From: Parapristionchus giblindavisi
Taxonomy: Eukaryota; Nematoda; Chromadorea; Rhabditida; Diplogasteridae
Assembly: GCA_943737045.1 (NCBI GenBank)
Contig: CALSFV010000243.1
Location: forward strand, 389,001 to 453,000
Length of the DNA stretch: 64,000 nt
Direction of reading: 5' to 3'
Positions 1 to 13,800 of the stretch are shown in pieces. Both the position numbers and the translations under genes were made by a program. Under the pieces are notes generated by a model that saw nothing but the letters and a program-made list of their open reading frames with translations, was not told the origin of the DNA and made no database searches. How positions within the stretch are numbered: the first letter of the stretch is position 1; the number at the start of each line of letters is the position of its first letter.

Positions 1-1134
1 CTCGCAAAATTCCACTCTGACTTCCAATGGTATTTTTATTGGCAAAGTAGTAATTGGTGTGATGTAATCTCGCCACTTTGTAGATGTGTTAGGTAGATGT
101 TTAGGCACGTCATGGCAATTTTTTAGATTTTTAGAAAAACCGGCTGGGAAAAACCGTAAGTCCAAAAAATGGTTTGGAATTTTTTTCGAATTTTCTCTTC
201 AAGAGTCGGAAACTTTCCGAAATTGGCAGGGTGCTGCCCCATGACTATGCGATAATACATGTTGAATCGGAGAGCTGTAGCTCAACTACGGACTGAGTTA
301 TGGCATTTTTACGAAATTTTAATGGGTCAGGCGAAATTAGCTAATTCCTCGGAGCGGTATGCAACCAAAGTGGTTAATGGCTTAAATTGTTCGCTGATAG
401 TTGTTCGTTCCTCACAAAAAAATTGGACTCACAGAAAAAATCTACCTGAGAATAAACCTATTTTTACGATCGCACCTCGACATTTCAAGAATGATGAAAT
501 CATTTCATCTTCGTAGGTAATAATCGATACCTTCATTATTTTCTCCAATGTTCATACTATACAATACAATTAAACCGAGGCCGATCGGCCAAGTACGTAA
601 AAAGTTATCACGATTCGAATTTTGCGTCCATACTTTTGCACGGTACTGTATATTACCAAAAAAGGAATAAATTTCAATAATCCCATCTCACAGTTCCAGT
701 ATAGGCACAACAGTTTCTTGGCTATAGCGGCACGTTTGCTATCACTACCCGAAAATAGAATCGATTTTTCGATCCCGAACTGATCTATCTTCCCATTACC
801 GTCCACTGTCGAGTCGACAGTGTTGACCCCACTTGAATCATTGATTCTCGCTTGCTTCGCCTCATTTCATAATTTTATTGATTTTTACTTTCACTTCTCT
901 GTTTATCGTTAATGAAGAACATTAATATATATTAAATTATAATAGAGAAAAAATGTGTTATACGTACATGGGGAACCTGTGTCGCTGGAAGCTAAAAGCG
1001 GGTGGGTTGTACGCACTTATTTCATTTTCTTGTATGAATGGCTGAATCGTTTTCATTTTTGAGTGAATTTAGGCTAAATCGGGCCTAAATTGCCAAATTG
1101 CCAAATTGCCGCTGTCGACAATGCCGCCTAAGTA
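1..1134. other. region without a recognised gene
   Basis: AT-rich sequence with only short, compositionally unremarkable reading frames. One minus-strand stretch at about 570-806 reads smoothly for 78 codons and has a possible GTGAGA donor, but I see no matching acceptor and no family motif. I assign no gene here. Confidence 0.4.
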
Positions 1135-2551
1135 CAGTATCGTCCAAAAGTAATGGGACACTTTTTTCATTTTTTTATAACTTTTGAACCAGAAAAGCAA
1201 TCAAGCTGATCTTTTGAGTCAATGTAGACAAGAAATATTACCATGATGTGTTGGTGTAATTAACTTAGTTCATTTTTGCGTAGTGATGACGCTACCGAAG
1301 TACACTTTTTTTGAAAATTCCCATTTCTTTAGTGAAAAGCCCTGTTCTTCGGGAACACTGTGAGAGTGGAGATCCCCACTAGGGCTGTACAGTCAAACAA
1401 TCCGGAACGGCTCCGACTCCGATTTCAAGCTGTGGCAGGGTTGCAACTTTGACCTAAAAATGTATAACTCTGCTTCTAGATGTGATAACGACCCATTCTA
1501 AGCGCCAAAATGATGCTAGTGGCTAGTAATGTTTTTCCCCAGATTATGGTAGTCATAGCTCGTCATTTGCCCTCAGGGCATAAAATATATTTTTTTGGAA
1601 GGACCGATTTTGAGACCCTACCGTTCAGAGGGCGGGTCTTCTAAAATTATGGTTCCTGCGCAACAGCTTTGCAATATATCCTATGTTAATTTCCCTTATT
1701 TTGGTTTAGTTCCGATTCCTTTCAGACCCGCAGAAACGTTATGCTGAGGTCTACTCGGTGCGCACTCTTGCGCTTTCTCTCTTTCTGCTCTCGCCCCTGG
1801 GCCTCTATTGATGAAATCTCTTAGTTTCAAAGTACCAATGCATGTTAGAGATGTTCACAAAATTTTTTACACTATTGATAAACTTTGATCTTTGATCTTT
1901 GTATTTTGATCTTTACTCGCTACAACCGAGTAGACCTCAGCATAACGTTTGCTACGGGTCTGAAAGGAATCGGAACTAAATCAAAATAAGGGAAATTAAT
2001 ATATGACATATTGCAAAACTGCCTGCGCAGGAACCATAATTTTAGAACACCCGCCCTCAGAACGGTAAGGTCTCAAAATCGGTCCTCCCCAAAAAAAATT
2101 ATTTTATACCCTGAGGGCAAATGACGAGCTACGACTACCATAATCTGGGGATAAACATTACTAGCCACTAGCATCATTTTGGCGCTTAGAATGGGTCGTT
2201 ATCACATCTAGAAGCCGAGTTATAAATTTTTTAGGTCAAAGTTCAGCACAGCTTGAAATCGGAGTCGGAGCCATTCCGGATTGTCTGACTGTACAGCCCT
2301 AGTGGGGGTCTCCACTCTCACAGTGTTCCCGAAGAACAGGGCTTTTCACTAAAGAAATGGGAATTTTCAAAAAGTGTACTTCGGTAGCGTCATCACTACG
2401 CAAAAGTTAACTAAGTTAATTACACCAACACATCATGGTAATATTCCTTGATAAATTTTCTACATTGACTCAAAAGATCAGCTTGATTGCTTTCCTGGTT
2501 CAAAAGTTATAAAAAAATGAAAAAGTGTCCCATTACTTTTGGACGATACTG
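1135..2551. mobile_element. 1.4-kb foldback element, Tc1/mariner-type ends
   Basis: The left arm (1135-1759) is repeated in inverted orientation at 1925-2551 with few mismatches, leaving a loop of about 165 bp. The ends are CAGTATCGTCC and GGACGATACTG. The left flank is TA, the usual Tc1/mariner target; the right flank reads TG, so one copy of the duplication may be mutated. I find no transposase in the loop, so this looks like a non-autonomous hairpin element. Confidence 0.85.
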
Positions 2552-3186
2552 TGTGCTATCCACGGAGCATAATACCAATACAACACTTCACCGCACTTAT
2601 GCTCCGTGGATAACACTTTTTCTTCCTGTGTAATTTGCCGACAATGCTTAAGGATTGAAAGATCAAATGACCAAAGAACAAAGGCCACCAAGATCAACGG
2701 ATCACAAGATCAAAGACCAAACATCAATCTGCCTTTTCAGGACTTTGCCAACACTCACTCAGCGAACGTCGGTGTATTCGCGCGCCGACGACAGAAGTAA
2801 TCTTGAGAAGCCATCGAGCATACCGATCGATAAAGAAGGGTAAGAATTGATCTTTGATCTTTGGATAATAATTGATCTTTGATATTTTGAAAAGAATTGA
2901 TCTTTGATCTTTGGAGTTTGATTGCTGATCTTTGTTCAGAAGTCTAAAGCAAACATACTATGCAAAACTCGGAGATCGGGTAGTAATTATAATAATTTTA
3001 TTAACCATAAATAGTTAAATGTGTAGTTAAACAATTAACAATGAATGAATGGATGAATATGGAAGTGAAAGATCAAATGTTTCGAGATGAGGAGGGGAAT
3101 GGAGGCAATCGAATATGTGGAGTATGAATAATCATGATTTTACTCGTTCCATCCCCACCTAGCGATGATCGCTTGACGTGAATAAA

Positions 3187-3237
<51 letters not shown>

Positions 3238-3255
3238 TATTATTCTATTCTCGGG
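2552..3255. other. intergenic, AAAGATC-rich and (TTA)n
   Basis: The spacer holds irregular tandem copies of an AAAGATC/GATCTTT heptamer (about 2662-2720 and 2840-2940) and a perfect (TTA)n microsatellite at about 3190-3240. A minus-strand AATAAA near 3189-3194 could be the polyadenylation signal of the ZYG-11-like gene that ends at 3256. No gene seen. Confidence 0.6.
3190..3240. repeat. (TTA)n microsatellite
   Basis: About 17 uninterrupted TTA units directly 3' of the ZYG-11-like gene. Confidence 0.9.
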
Positions 3256-6200
3256 TCATATAAGGAAACCTGCCATTCTCAGAAAATGGGCCGCACTCAG
3301 GGGGTATCGGGTTACTGATATTGTTTTGATAATTGGCTGATTCCCTTTGAGTATTTGAGAAAGGCGAGAATACAATTCTTTCGCTTTCTCATTCTTCAGT
3401 AATTTGTTCGATTCGAGAGCCTTGAAACGTTCCATCACTTCTTCTACTCCTTCCGAATGTAAAATCCTGCGAAAGATAAAACATTAAAGGTGGTGCCCCC
3501 AAGAAATATTTTCGTTAACAAACTGTGAAGACAGAAAAATAGCAAAAATTATTCTGCATTCTGTAAATTAAATTATTTTATGCTAATTCAGCTTATTGTT
3601 GGGTCATGACTGAATCAAGCTTGATTCTACAGGGAAGGCGCGAAAATTTGAAAATAGGAAAGTTCAGCAAAAGGTTTCGAACCCGCGACGTTACGCTAAT
3701 TAGGCAGCACTTTTACCACTACGCCAAGTGATTAATGAATGGTCATGCTTCTCGCATATCACTTATTAATTGCATAACCAATATGCTATGCATTTGCATA
3801 GACATTCGAGGTCGTCCATCTTTTTAAAGTCGTCCATCTCTTTAAAAAGGTACATATCAATCTCATTTGGGACTCTCTGTTCTGCCCTTCTTTGTTTACG
3901 CTAGAGTGTTGCCAGAACGGAGAGTTTCAAATTAGCTTGGGGGTTCAGGGGTATGGCTCGCCAAAATTTGTGGAGAAAAACTATCTCTTTAATAATAATT
4001 TAATGATAAAAATAAAATTTAAAAAAAAATTATAATATATTTACTTTATATAGTCAATGTCGTCGAACGAGGAAAGAGAAGCGATTGTTAATGAGTAGAG
4101 GGCGAACATTTGAACTCCGGGATATTTTGTGTTAAATAGGAGATCAAAGAAAGGAATGAATGTACTGCAATAGATTATTAATTAATCATAACTATCACTG
4201 ATAATTGACATATGCTCCACAGGTCAAAATAGCAAATAAATAGATACACAATTCATATTTTGATTTTTATTTTGTTATATTTGACACTTTATAGATGTTA
4301 TTATTTATTTCATTTACCGTTTTTTCTTTGTGTGTTTTTCGTTTAGGTAAAGAATTTGACTCAACAAACGAAATCGTTGAAGACACCGGCTCAGAAAGAG
4401 ACGAAACTCCATCACTAATATTATATATTGATTTTTCCATTCATCATTCATTTTTTAACTGATGGATAAACAAACAAAATACCGAAAAATTCTGGTGGAG
4501 TACTTGGAAATGTGAAGTACTTCAACGGGCCAGCCATACACAAGTTTTTCCTGAAATTTTTCACTGTTTGTTAAAGAAGGGGACCCTCGAGTTTGCATGA
4601 CTGACTCCCGCCACGATAAGCATGCTGGCTATTGTTTATATTATATGGTAATTGGCGTAAGTGATAATGAGAAAATGAGAGAACAAGTATGCAAATCAGA
4701 TGGGCACTCTCTACATGACTTGAAAGTTGTACTTTCAATGCGCATAGTGGGCTTTAAACATATCATGAATCAATATTTGATATGTCTTTCGGTTCGTGTG
4801 ATAAATCTCTATCATTCTTCCTGAACAGTCTTATTACGAAAAAACTCGTGGGTCCCCATCTTTAAATGTAGTGGAAAGATCAAAGATCGAAAATCAAAGA
4901 TCAAAGATTAAAAATCGAAGATAAAAGATTAAAGATCAAAGATGACTAACCAAAAAAAGACCAATCATCTGATGGAATTGCAGGGCATCGGAATGTAGCG
5001 GGGATGCAAGCAAAAAGGACAGAATGCCAACGATGAGATATTGCAGTCGACGATTCTTTCTCGTAGATATCGTGCTAAAGAAAAACTGTGATAAAAAAAG
5101 AAGATAAATAAATTATTATTATCAAGCATTTTGCAGTTAATATCTTCTTTAGTGTTTCAATAACATATTATGATATCTTTTCGCTTTTTTTAGAGAAGAT
5201 AAATAGATTATTATAATTATTATGCAGAGTCAACCTGGCCACCGAGTCCTCTTCCTTGGATACTTCCACTCTCGCACCCTCCATGAGAGATAGGCCAGAC
5301 GATGACAAGATGAGCCCAGTTTGCCTGATTGATTTCCATTTTATTAACTTGCCTTATGCACCCCTTCCCCTACACCCCTTTCCATTCACCATAGTAATTT
5401 AAGAGAGTCTTGTATCATCATTATTTCTTTTTGTTCACATTTCACATTGTTCTCGTTGCGCCCACGGGTGTAGATAAAATATATAATATATATTATGTGT
5501 TTGGAAACGTGAAAAAAAACTGACATGGTGTGAACTCACATATCCCGATTTTCACGAAAATTACAGGGTTTAGTAAATCGACTGCGCTGATTTCAAATCT
5601 GCTTTAAAAACCTGCGAAATGTTTTTGTGGAGCGAGTTATAGTCCGACGAAAAGTGATTTTTTTTATGTTTCAAATGATTGTTCAGCTCATTTTCCTGAG
5701 CAATATGATCTTAATCATCTTTTTCCACTAAGCTGCATCGTGATCAAGTCTTACGATGTTTTGTTGGTATTCCGGAGGGATCTTTTGTCATTTAAAAAAT
5801 TTTATCACCCATGAATCAGAGAAAGAAGTTCACTGCCGGGGAATCGAACCAGCCCATTTCGCAATCAGCGTATTCGAGTTAGTATTCCCTGCAACTTTCG
5901 TGAAAATCGGGAAATGTGAGTTCACACCATTCCCATGTGAGAATGAGAAAAGAGAACATGAAGGAGCGATAGTTGATAGTCATAGTTGATAGTTGATGTT
6001 GTAAAATGATTTAAAAAAATTTTTTTCTTAAAGGAATACCCCATGCTAATTATACTCTCCGCTCTGGCAACGCTCTCTCGTAGACAAAGAAAGTGAGAGA
6101 GTATTTCCAGAGCGGAGAGTTTCGAATTAGCTTGGGGTGTGGCTTTAAATCTTGCTTAGGTCGGCTTACACGAAAAAATCGGTGCAAATGAAGTTGGCAA

Positions 6201-9200
6201 GGGCTTCACGGTTCTCCGGCATCATCACAACTTTGTAGACTGTCAGTAGAATCTGAAAAATCGTGCGAAAATAGTAAAAAAAACATGAAAAAAAAATACT
6301 TTGAATACATACGTGAATATAATATGTATATAATATAACTATAATATACAGTGCTGGCCAATATTCTATCATATTTGTTTTTTCAGCCATAACTTTTTCG
6401 CAGTCAACCGTTTTTCTTTACTGTGATATAGTAATCCAATTTTTATCCATATTGGATCACAAAGAACGGAATAGTGATCAATTTTTGAAAAATGACAATT
6501 TTGAGCGAATGCAGTACCTGGGAATATCGGCCATTGACAGCACTGTATAATAATATTAATATATAACTTACGCGTTCATCCGAAGGGTTCGCTGGAGTCG
6601 ATTCGATCGGCCCATCGCGTACCATTCTGAATAGAAGTTCATGGCCCCCGTTCCGAACAAATTGGAAAGATGACTCAGCAGATAAATCTACAATAGGTAC
6701 ATTGGAATTACTACAATCATACCGAGTTTCTTTTCCAAAACATTATAATTTTTTAAAGTTCACCCGCACAACCTTGGCGCGCAACTCTAGGGAATATAAA
6801 TTTACAATTTACTTGTAGTAAGATCAAGGATGGAATCCCACGAATATTTTCATGAACAAACTGTGAAGACAGTATTCTAATTCAGCTTTATTTCATTCTA
6901 ATTCAACTTAATCTCCTAGCCGTCTTTAATATCAATATTCAATTTAAGTTGCCGAAAAACCGAAATAAAAAAAACCGAAATTTTTCCCATTCACTATTCA
7001 TGATTTAACTGATGGATGAATAAACAAATAAATAAATAAATATAAGCGGAAAATTACGCAGCAGATCACAGATCGTATCGAGGAACTTCGTCGATCGGCA
7101 TTCATCGTAGCCCTCTCGTGCTTGATTGATTATCAAGATCATAAGTCTTTCATCCGTGAGGTACGACATGGCTTTGGGTTTGCTTCTGACGATGTGTCCA
7201 ATTTCATGCAGGATCAAATGCAATCTGAAGACAATCATAACAGATAGACAATTATTGTCTTTGAAATGAAGAGAAAAGGTATATTATGCTAATGTACCGA
7301 AGAGTCTTCCTTTTACTGCATAATACTTTCCTATTGCTGCATGATGCCCCGGATCGACCCGCATTTACCCCATTGGCTTTTGCTTTGGCCTTTCGCTTGC
7401 GAGATGTGAAAGGGACTGAAACCGGTCTCTTCAACCGTCTACGCTCTCTCGTTGTTAGAGAACAGAGAAATAGTGTACGCAATGAAGAGGGGTCATTGAA
7501 AGTGGTCACACTCCCTTTAAGATAAGAGGAAAAGATGAATAAGCAATTGCCTACATGCATTTGAAGAAAATAGAGTGACTGCCCAGAGAGCAAACATGTC
7601 TAAATATGGGTAATAAATTTTCCAATTTTCTTTTCCTTTTCCATTTTTTTCTCGTTTTGTCGAGGTACAGAAAGTGCCTGCTCAGGTTAGTATATATTCT
7701 GTTTAGCAGCAAGATGTTTTATATTTATAGTCAACAGTTTACGAGGGTTTCATGAAATTTATAGTTCTTCGAGAAAAGTTATGATTGGGGAAAGGAGGTA
7801 GAAAATAGTTATGATTATATTCACGATTTTTCGAAATTCTTAGAATTTATCAAAGTATTTTGAGACTATGCCATTTTGAGACTTTGCAGAGTAAACTTAG
7901 CTTGGGGTGCGCCTTTAAAAATGTTCTAAAAAATGTCCCAAAATTGGTTTTTCAAGCATTGCGGCGTTGAATTGGACCAAAAAATTTAAAATTTTAAACT
8001 TGTTGTACTGTTTCGAAAAGCAGCATGATAGGCAACTTTATTTTTCGCGAAATCGATCACTTTCGGATTTAAACATTTTGGCCGAATCCCTAGGGACTCC
8101 ATCTATGAAGGTTGAGCGCACAGAAACGATTTTCACCAACTGTGTCACTTTGCTTGCCGTCTTGTTAGCCAGAACGCATTTTAAATAAAAGTATTCCCTT
8201 TGAAAAAACTAACAAGGGAACTCTCTCAACTTAATGTGGCCAAATAACATGGGAATAACTTACCTGAATCAGTTTTCAATGCTGATTACGAATCCGTTAT
8301 CAAACTTTGCCCAATCGAGCTGAGATTGGAGAAAATCGGTCTTGAAATTCGCTAGTTTATTCGGAAATTTGTGAGACTTCCTATATAAACCATCCCAATG
8401 CGTTCATAAACTCATCCATCAATTATCCAAACACAACCTGCTGTAATTTAGTGGATATTGTAGGTAAGTTGTGAATTTTCGAATCAAATAGTCGAATTTC
8501 AAGATCGATTTTCTCGAATCTCAGCACGATTGGGCAACGTTTGATAACGGATTCGTAATCAGCTTCGAAAACTGATTCAGGTAAATGATTCCCATGTCAT
8601 ATGGCCACATTAAGTTGAGAGAGTTCCCTTGTAAGCCCGGAAATTGTGTTTTGAATTCCCGCCTTAATGAATTTTTGGAGTCGGCACTTCCCAACACGGG
8701 AACGCTACCTACTACTGCTCTCTTCCTAGTCGCCTCCGTTCAGATTTTCAAATTTTTGCCTCACCAAACCGCTAAACTTTGCTCGTTATTTCTTATATCT
8801 GTGGTAGTTATCGCGTTGGGAGAACTGGAATTCGAACAATGAAAAGTAGAGGGGTCCCTTTATTTATTTATTTCATCAAAAGTACATTTTTAATTAGTGA
8901 ATCATAGAGTAAACAGGTGGGGGAAGTACACGCATATAGGAAGACTCTGCGGGATGGTATTATTGGCATAAAGTGACTTACAAGTCGAATTTTTTGCGCT
9001 TCAGTGTAAAGTTCACGACAATGGAACAGAATCGATCGACGTCAAATGAGCAGCGTTGCCAATGACTGGATTTTAGCATGAAGCAACTCTGAATTGATGG
9101 ATTTGATGTTGTATGTTGATGGAAAATGATGGGACAGATATCATTAATTGAATTAACAAACTATCAATTACCCTTTCCAGTGTAGTTGTTATTCCTTGGC

Positions 9201-10640
9201 CTTCGGCAATGTTCAGACAGCGCTCAACGCATAAATACAACGGTTTGATATACTCCTGAGCTGTTCGTCCCTGCAGGATCATAGACAGCTGTTCGTCCCT
9301 GCAGGATCATAGACACAAACATGAAACTCTGACCATACTCTCTCGCTTTCTTTGTCATGCAGAGAATAAAATAACTTTTGTTTTATGCAAATCAAAAGTA
9401 CAAAGAATCTCCCATCTTTATTTATCTTAAAAGGCGTAAAATAGCTAATCACGATGATACCCATCTCACGGTTCTAGGACCCCGACGAGCCGAGTTATTC
9501 CCCGTTGCGGAAATGTCACCCCCCATCCCAAGTAGTCTTTTCTTGGCGAGAGTATGTCCAGAGCTAACAAGGGAAGTCTGTGTAGCCGGTTACGGACTTC
9601 AGGATGAGACATACGTTATTCGATAGGTTTCCGAAAAAGAATGTTATGTTGACCATTTTTGCTAGCGACGCCTATGCGCCGCGAAATTTGCATATTACCC
9701 TCTCGTTTTTTTCAAGCGTTGTGAGAACAACCGGTATCTTAGCTTTTCGAAGAGAGGAAGTCGTGACCGAGTGAGTAAGAGCCTCGTCTCAAAATCTATG
9801 TCTCCATCACTTCACTCCAATGCCACCATCGTTAGTGGAATACAATGTTCCAACTCAACATTGCACCGCAAAAGAATTTGAAACGAGGCTCTTACTCCCG
9901 CGGTCGCCACTTCCTCTCTTCGAAAAGGCAAGAGACCGGTTGTTTTAACACTAGAAGAAAAACGAGAGGGTAATATATTATAAAAAAAACGAGAGAGTAA
10001 TATACATATATGCAAATTTCTCAGGAAAAAAGTGGGAAGTTGATCGGTAGTTCTTTCTCTATTTAGAGGCCATTAGCAAGGCAATTACACAAGCACATTT
10101 TATACGGACTATAACATCATCTTATTTTTCGGACCTATCAAATGACGTATGTCTCATCCCAAAGTCCGGAACCGTTGACTCAGACTTCCCTTCTAACCGT
10201 TTAAATTATTGAGGTAGTTTATATTAATTCAAACACTTATATTTTCCCTATCATTTGGGTTTCTATCAAGAAATTAAAGTGAAAAAGTGACTTGAAGTTG
10301 ATTTAAAGTACGCTTCAAGTCAATGACGTATTTTAAGTAGACTCTCAGTTTTGAAATATCTGAATAGGGGCTTACCTATGGAAAAGTTTGATGAAATTCA
10401 TGGCATTGTTCACTACAAAACAATCACGAGGTTTCCTCATTACATCCAGGCATGCTTCAATGCAGGCGTTCACTTTTGGTGGATCAATACGTTCACGAAC
10501 ATTATGCTGTAAAAGTAAAGGTACAACCCGTTGTTCAATGAGCACGAAATCCTGCTTCTGATCGCTGCTGGGCCAGTGATAATTCAAGGCCGATTCAGTC
10601 CGGAGGGCCTAATCTCTTCTTCGAACCTACTTACTTACTG

Positions 10641-10681
<41 letters not shown>

Positions 10682-10728
10682 CTGTTATTATATTATTATT
10701 ATTATAAATAATAATAATAATAATAATA

Positions 10729-10824
<96 letters not shown>

Positions 10825-13800
10825 GTATTACATCCATTAGCCATGATATTGTTCTGCCAATTTCATCGTCACGTTTGTATTGTTTATTGTAGTAATTGAG
10901 TGTATTCAAGGTGTTTGAAGCATTCCGATAATTACAGATCTGAACACTTTCCTTTAACCATGGATATAGGGAAAGATTATGCCAGTCGAGCTCCATTCCT
11001 AAAAGGCAGATATGAACAAAATAATAAGCAAAGTCTGATTTACTAACCTATGTTGCACACAGTCTGCATCATGTCGTGTCTTTCCATAATGATTTTCATA
11101 TGCTCAACATCATCATTCGAAGTATGCTCTTTATTTACATCAGAAATGTCGATGCATGCGAGTTTAGGCCATGGCGAAGCTTTTTCCTTGAGCATTCTCT
11201 CACATATTATCGATGTTAAATTGATTCTGAAAGCACAATCATCTCTTTTGCATTCCGAATATCTGTACTGGAAACGTAATCAGAAAACAGCACTCATTAA
11301 TCGGATGAGAACACATGAATGAGAACCGAGTGGATGAGAACCCATGAATGAGAACCGAGTGGAGGAGGCCCATGAATGAGAACCGACTGGATGAGAACCG
11401 AGTGGATGAGAACCCATGAATGAGAACCGAGTGGATGAGAACCCATGAATGAGAACCGAGTGGATGAGAACCCATGAATGAGAACCGAGTGGATGAGAAC
11501 CCATGAATGAGAACCGAGTGGATGAGAACCCATAAATGAGAACCGAGTGGATGAGAACCCATGAATGAGAACCGAGTGGATGAGAACCCATGAATGAGAA
11601 CCGACTGGATGAGAACCGAGTGGATGAGAACCCATGAATGAGAACCGAGTGGATGAGAACCCATAAATGAGAACCGAGTGGATGAGAACCCATGAATGAG
11701 AACCGAGTGGATGAGAACAAATGAATGAGAACCGAGTGGATGAGAACCCATGAATGAGAACCGACTGGATGAGAACCTTGTGGATGAGAACCCATGAATG
11801 AGAACCGAGTGGATGAGAACCCATAAATGAGAACCGAGTGGATGAGAACCCATGAATGAGAACCGAGTGGATGAGAACCCATGAATGAGAACCGAGTGGA
11901 TGAGAACCCATGAATGAGAACCGACTGGATGAGAACCGAGTGGATGAGAACCCATGAATCAGAACCGAGTGGATGAGAACCCATGAATGAGAACCGACTG
12001 GATGAGAACCGAGTGGATGAGAACCCATGAATGAGAACCTTGTGGATGAGAAAAACTGGATGAGAACTATTTACGCATGAGATACACGTGCTTATGAATA
12101 TTTAAAGTATGGACGCAAATTGGTCTCATTCATCTGTTTCCATCTGACCTAATGCTTTAAAAACATGAGCATACCCATGGTTTGTGGCCATGCCAATATC
12201 AAGCACTCTAAGATCATTTAGACTGGCTAAAGTGGCTGTTAAGTCTTCCATATTCATGCTCAATTGAAGTTCGCAAAGTCCAAGCTTCATTAATTGCTTG
12301 GCTTGAAGGAGACAAGATATGTCACAAAGTAGAGGACACGAAGAGACGTCGAGCTGGAGAAGTTGAGGAAGCCCCTGAAGAAAATTTTAAAATTTTCGAC
12401 GATAAAGAGACAGGAAACGAAAACAAGTTGATCTCATATAAAAGAGCTCGAAATTCTGTTTCGAAATATATAAATCTTATAACACGAAAATTTTCTGGGA
12501 AGGAGAACGGTGCAGTTAAAAATCTGCTTCAATTAGCGGGAGCCTTTTCCTAATTGCCACACCAACTCTTCGGTGATGATACTCTCTCGTAGGCAAAGAA
12601 AGCGAGAGAGTGTGGCCAGAGCGGAGAGTTTCAAATTAGCTTGGGGTGTCGCATTAAAATAAAGACCCAGCCAAAATCATCAGTGTGAGCAATAATTCGC
12701 GCCAAAAACTCGTTTAAACGTGATCCAAGGAAGATCGTGAACAGCAAACCTTTAGTATTGTACAGAGAGTTTCCACAGTTAAATTCGTTGTACGTGGTAT
12801 GTCAAGAGTATCCAGTGTTGTAAATAAATCAATCTAAACAAATTTTGATTTGACATTTCATTTCACACAACTTTTTAAAAATGCTTTTAAAAGGCTGGAT
12901 AGCGGTGTTGTCACAAGCCGATTAAGTTTGATATGAAAATTTAGAAATTTGATACATTATACAGTGCAATACATACCTTAGAAATAAAGCTTTTTGGTAT
13001 ATCCTCGAATCCAATTAGTTCAAGGTGATTCAGTGTGTAACATTCACTCAACGATTCAGGAATAAATGACGCGCCTGAATTAACCAAAAATAAATAAAGG
13101 GGTAAAAAGTAAGCACTAGGCTACTTCGCCTCTATTAAATAAATAAAAAAATGAATAAATATATTGATAAATGAATTTTTATTAAACAAAAGGAACCATT
13201 TGTGGAGCGCTATTATCATTGAAAAAGTGGGTCCAGCGAAGTAGCATTCTGTTTTGTAATCGATTTGAGAGACAAAAGAATCGCCGCTCTTGTAGCTCAG
13301 TGGTTAGTAGTATTCAGTGCTTATAGCTGCGCTGCGCTGGTTCGATTCCCTTTTGCACTTTTCTATTTCAAAATATGTCGGATGAGAACTCAGCGACCAT
13401 TTTATGCCAAATTTCAAGCTGATCACGGGTAGATCAGTCTAACATTTCAAAATGTGTCTCGGATGAGAAGTTTTCTTCGGAGAACATAGCGGAAGGGATT
13501 TGAGTAGAAATTCGCGATTGTACATTGTTGTGATCAAAATTGTGTATTTCATTGTACCTAGGCCAACTTCTTCTAGGTGCCTTCAAAACTGATAAGAGAT
13601 GCACCATTTCCGACCAGTACCATTTTCGCCATTTTTTAAAAGTTTCCTCAACCACATTTTCATTGTTCTATCGTCATTCGCCTGATGATTCCGAACATTT
13701 CCATATTTTGGCGGTATATTTGTTTAAAAAATATCGATTAGTAGGTCCGCGGTGCAACTTTTGAAACCCCTTTTGATCATCCCCCCTCAACCCTAACCAC

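Noticed and set aside
7058..7224. HEIGH in exon 11 of the ZYG-11-like gene, which matches the HExxH zinc-protease pattern.
   Set aside because: The flanking exons splice in phase into a 649-codon LRR/ARM-like protein; there is no other metalloprotease feature.
10688..10996. Poly-Asn reading frame of 102 codons.
   Set aside because: The Asn run comes from the AAT/TTA microsatellite beyond a good splice donor at 10832; only the first part is exon 7.
11239..12028. Three overlapping minus-strand reading frames of about 240 codons full of GSHPLGSH repeats.
   Set aside because: They are the 29-bp minisatellite read in three frames. The repeat has no stop on that strand and lies in an intron of the ZYG-11-like gene.
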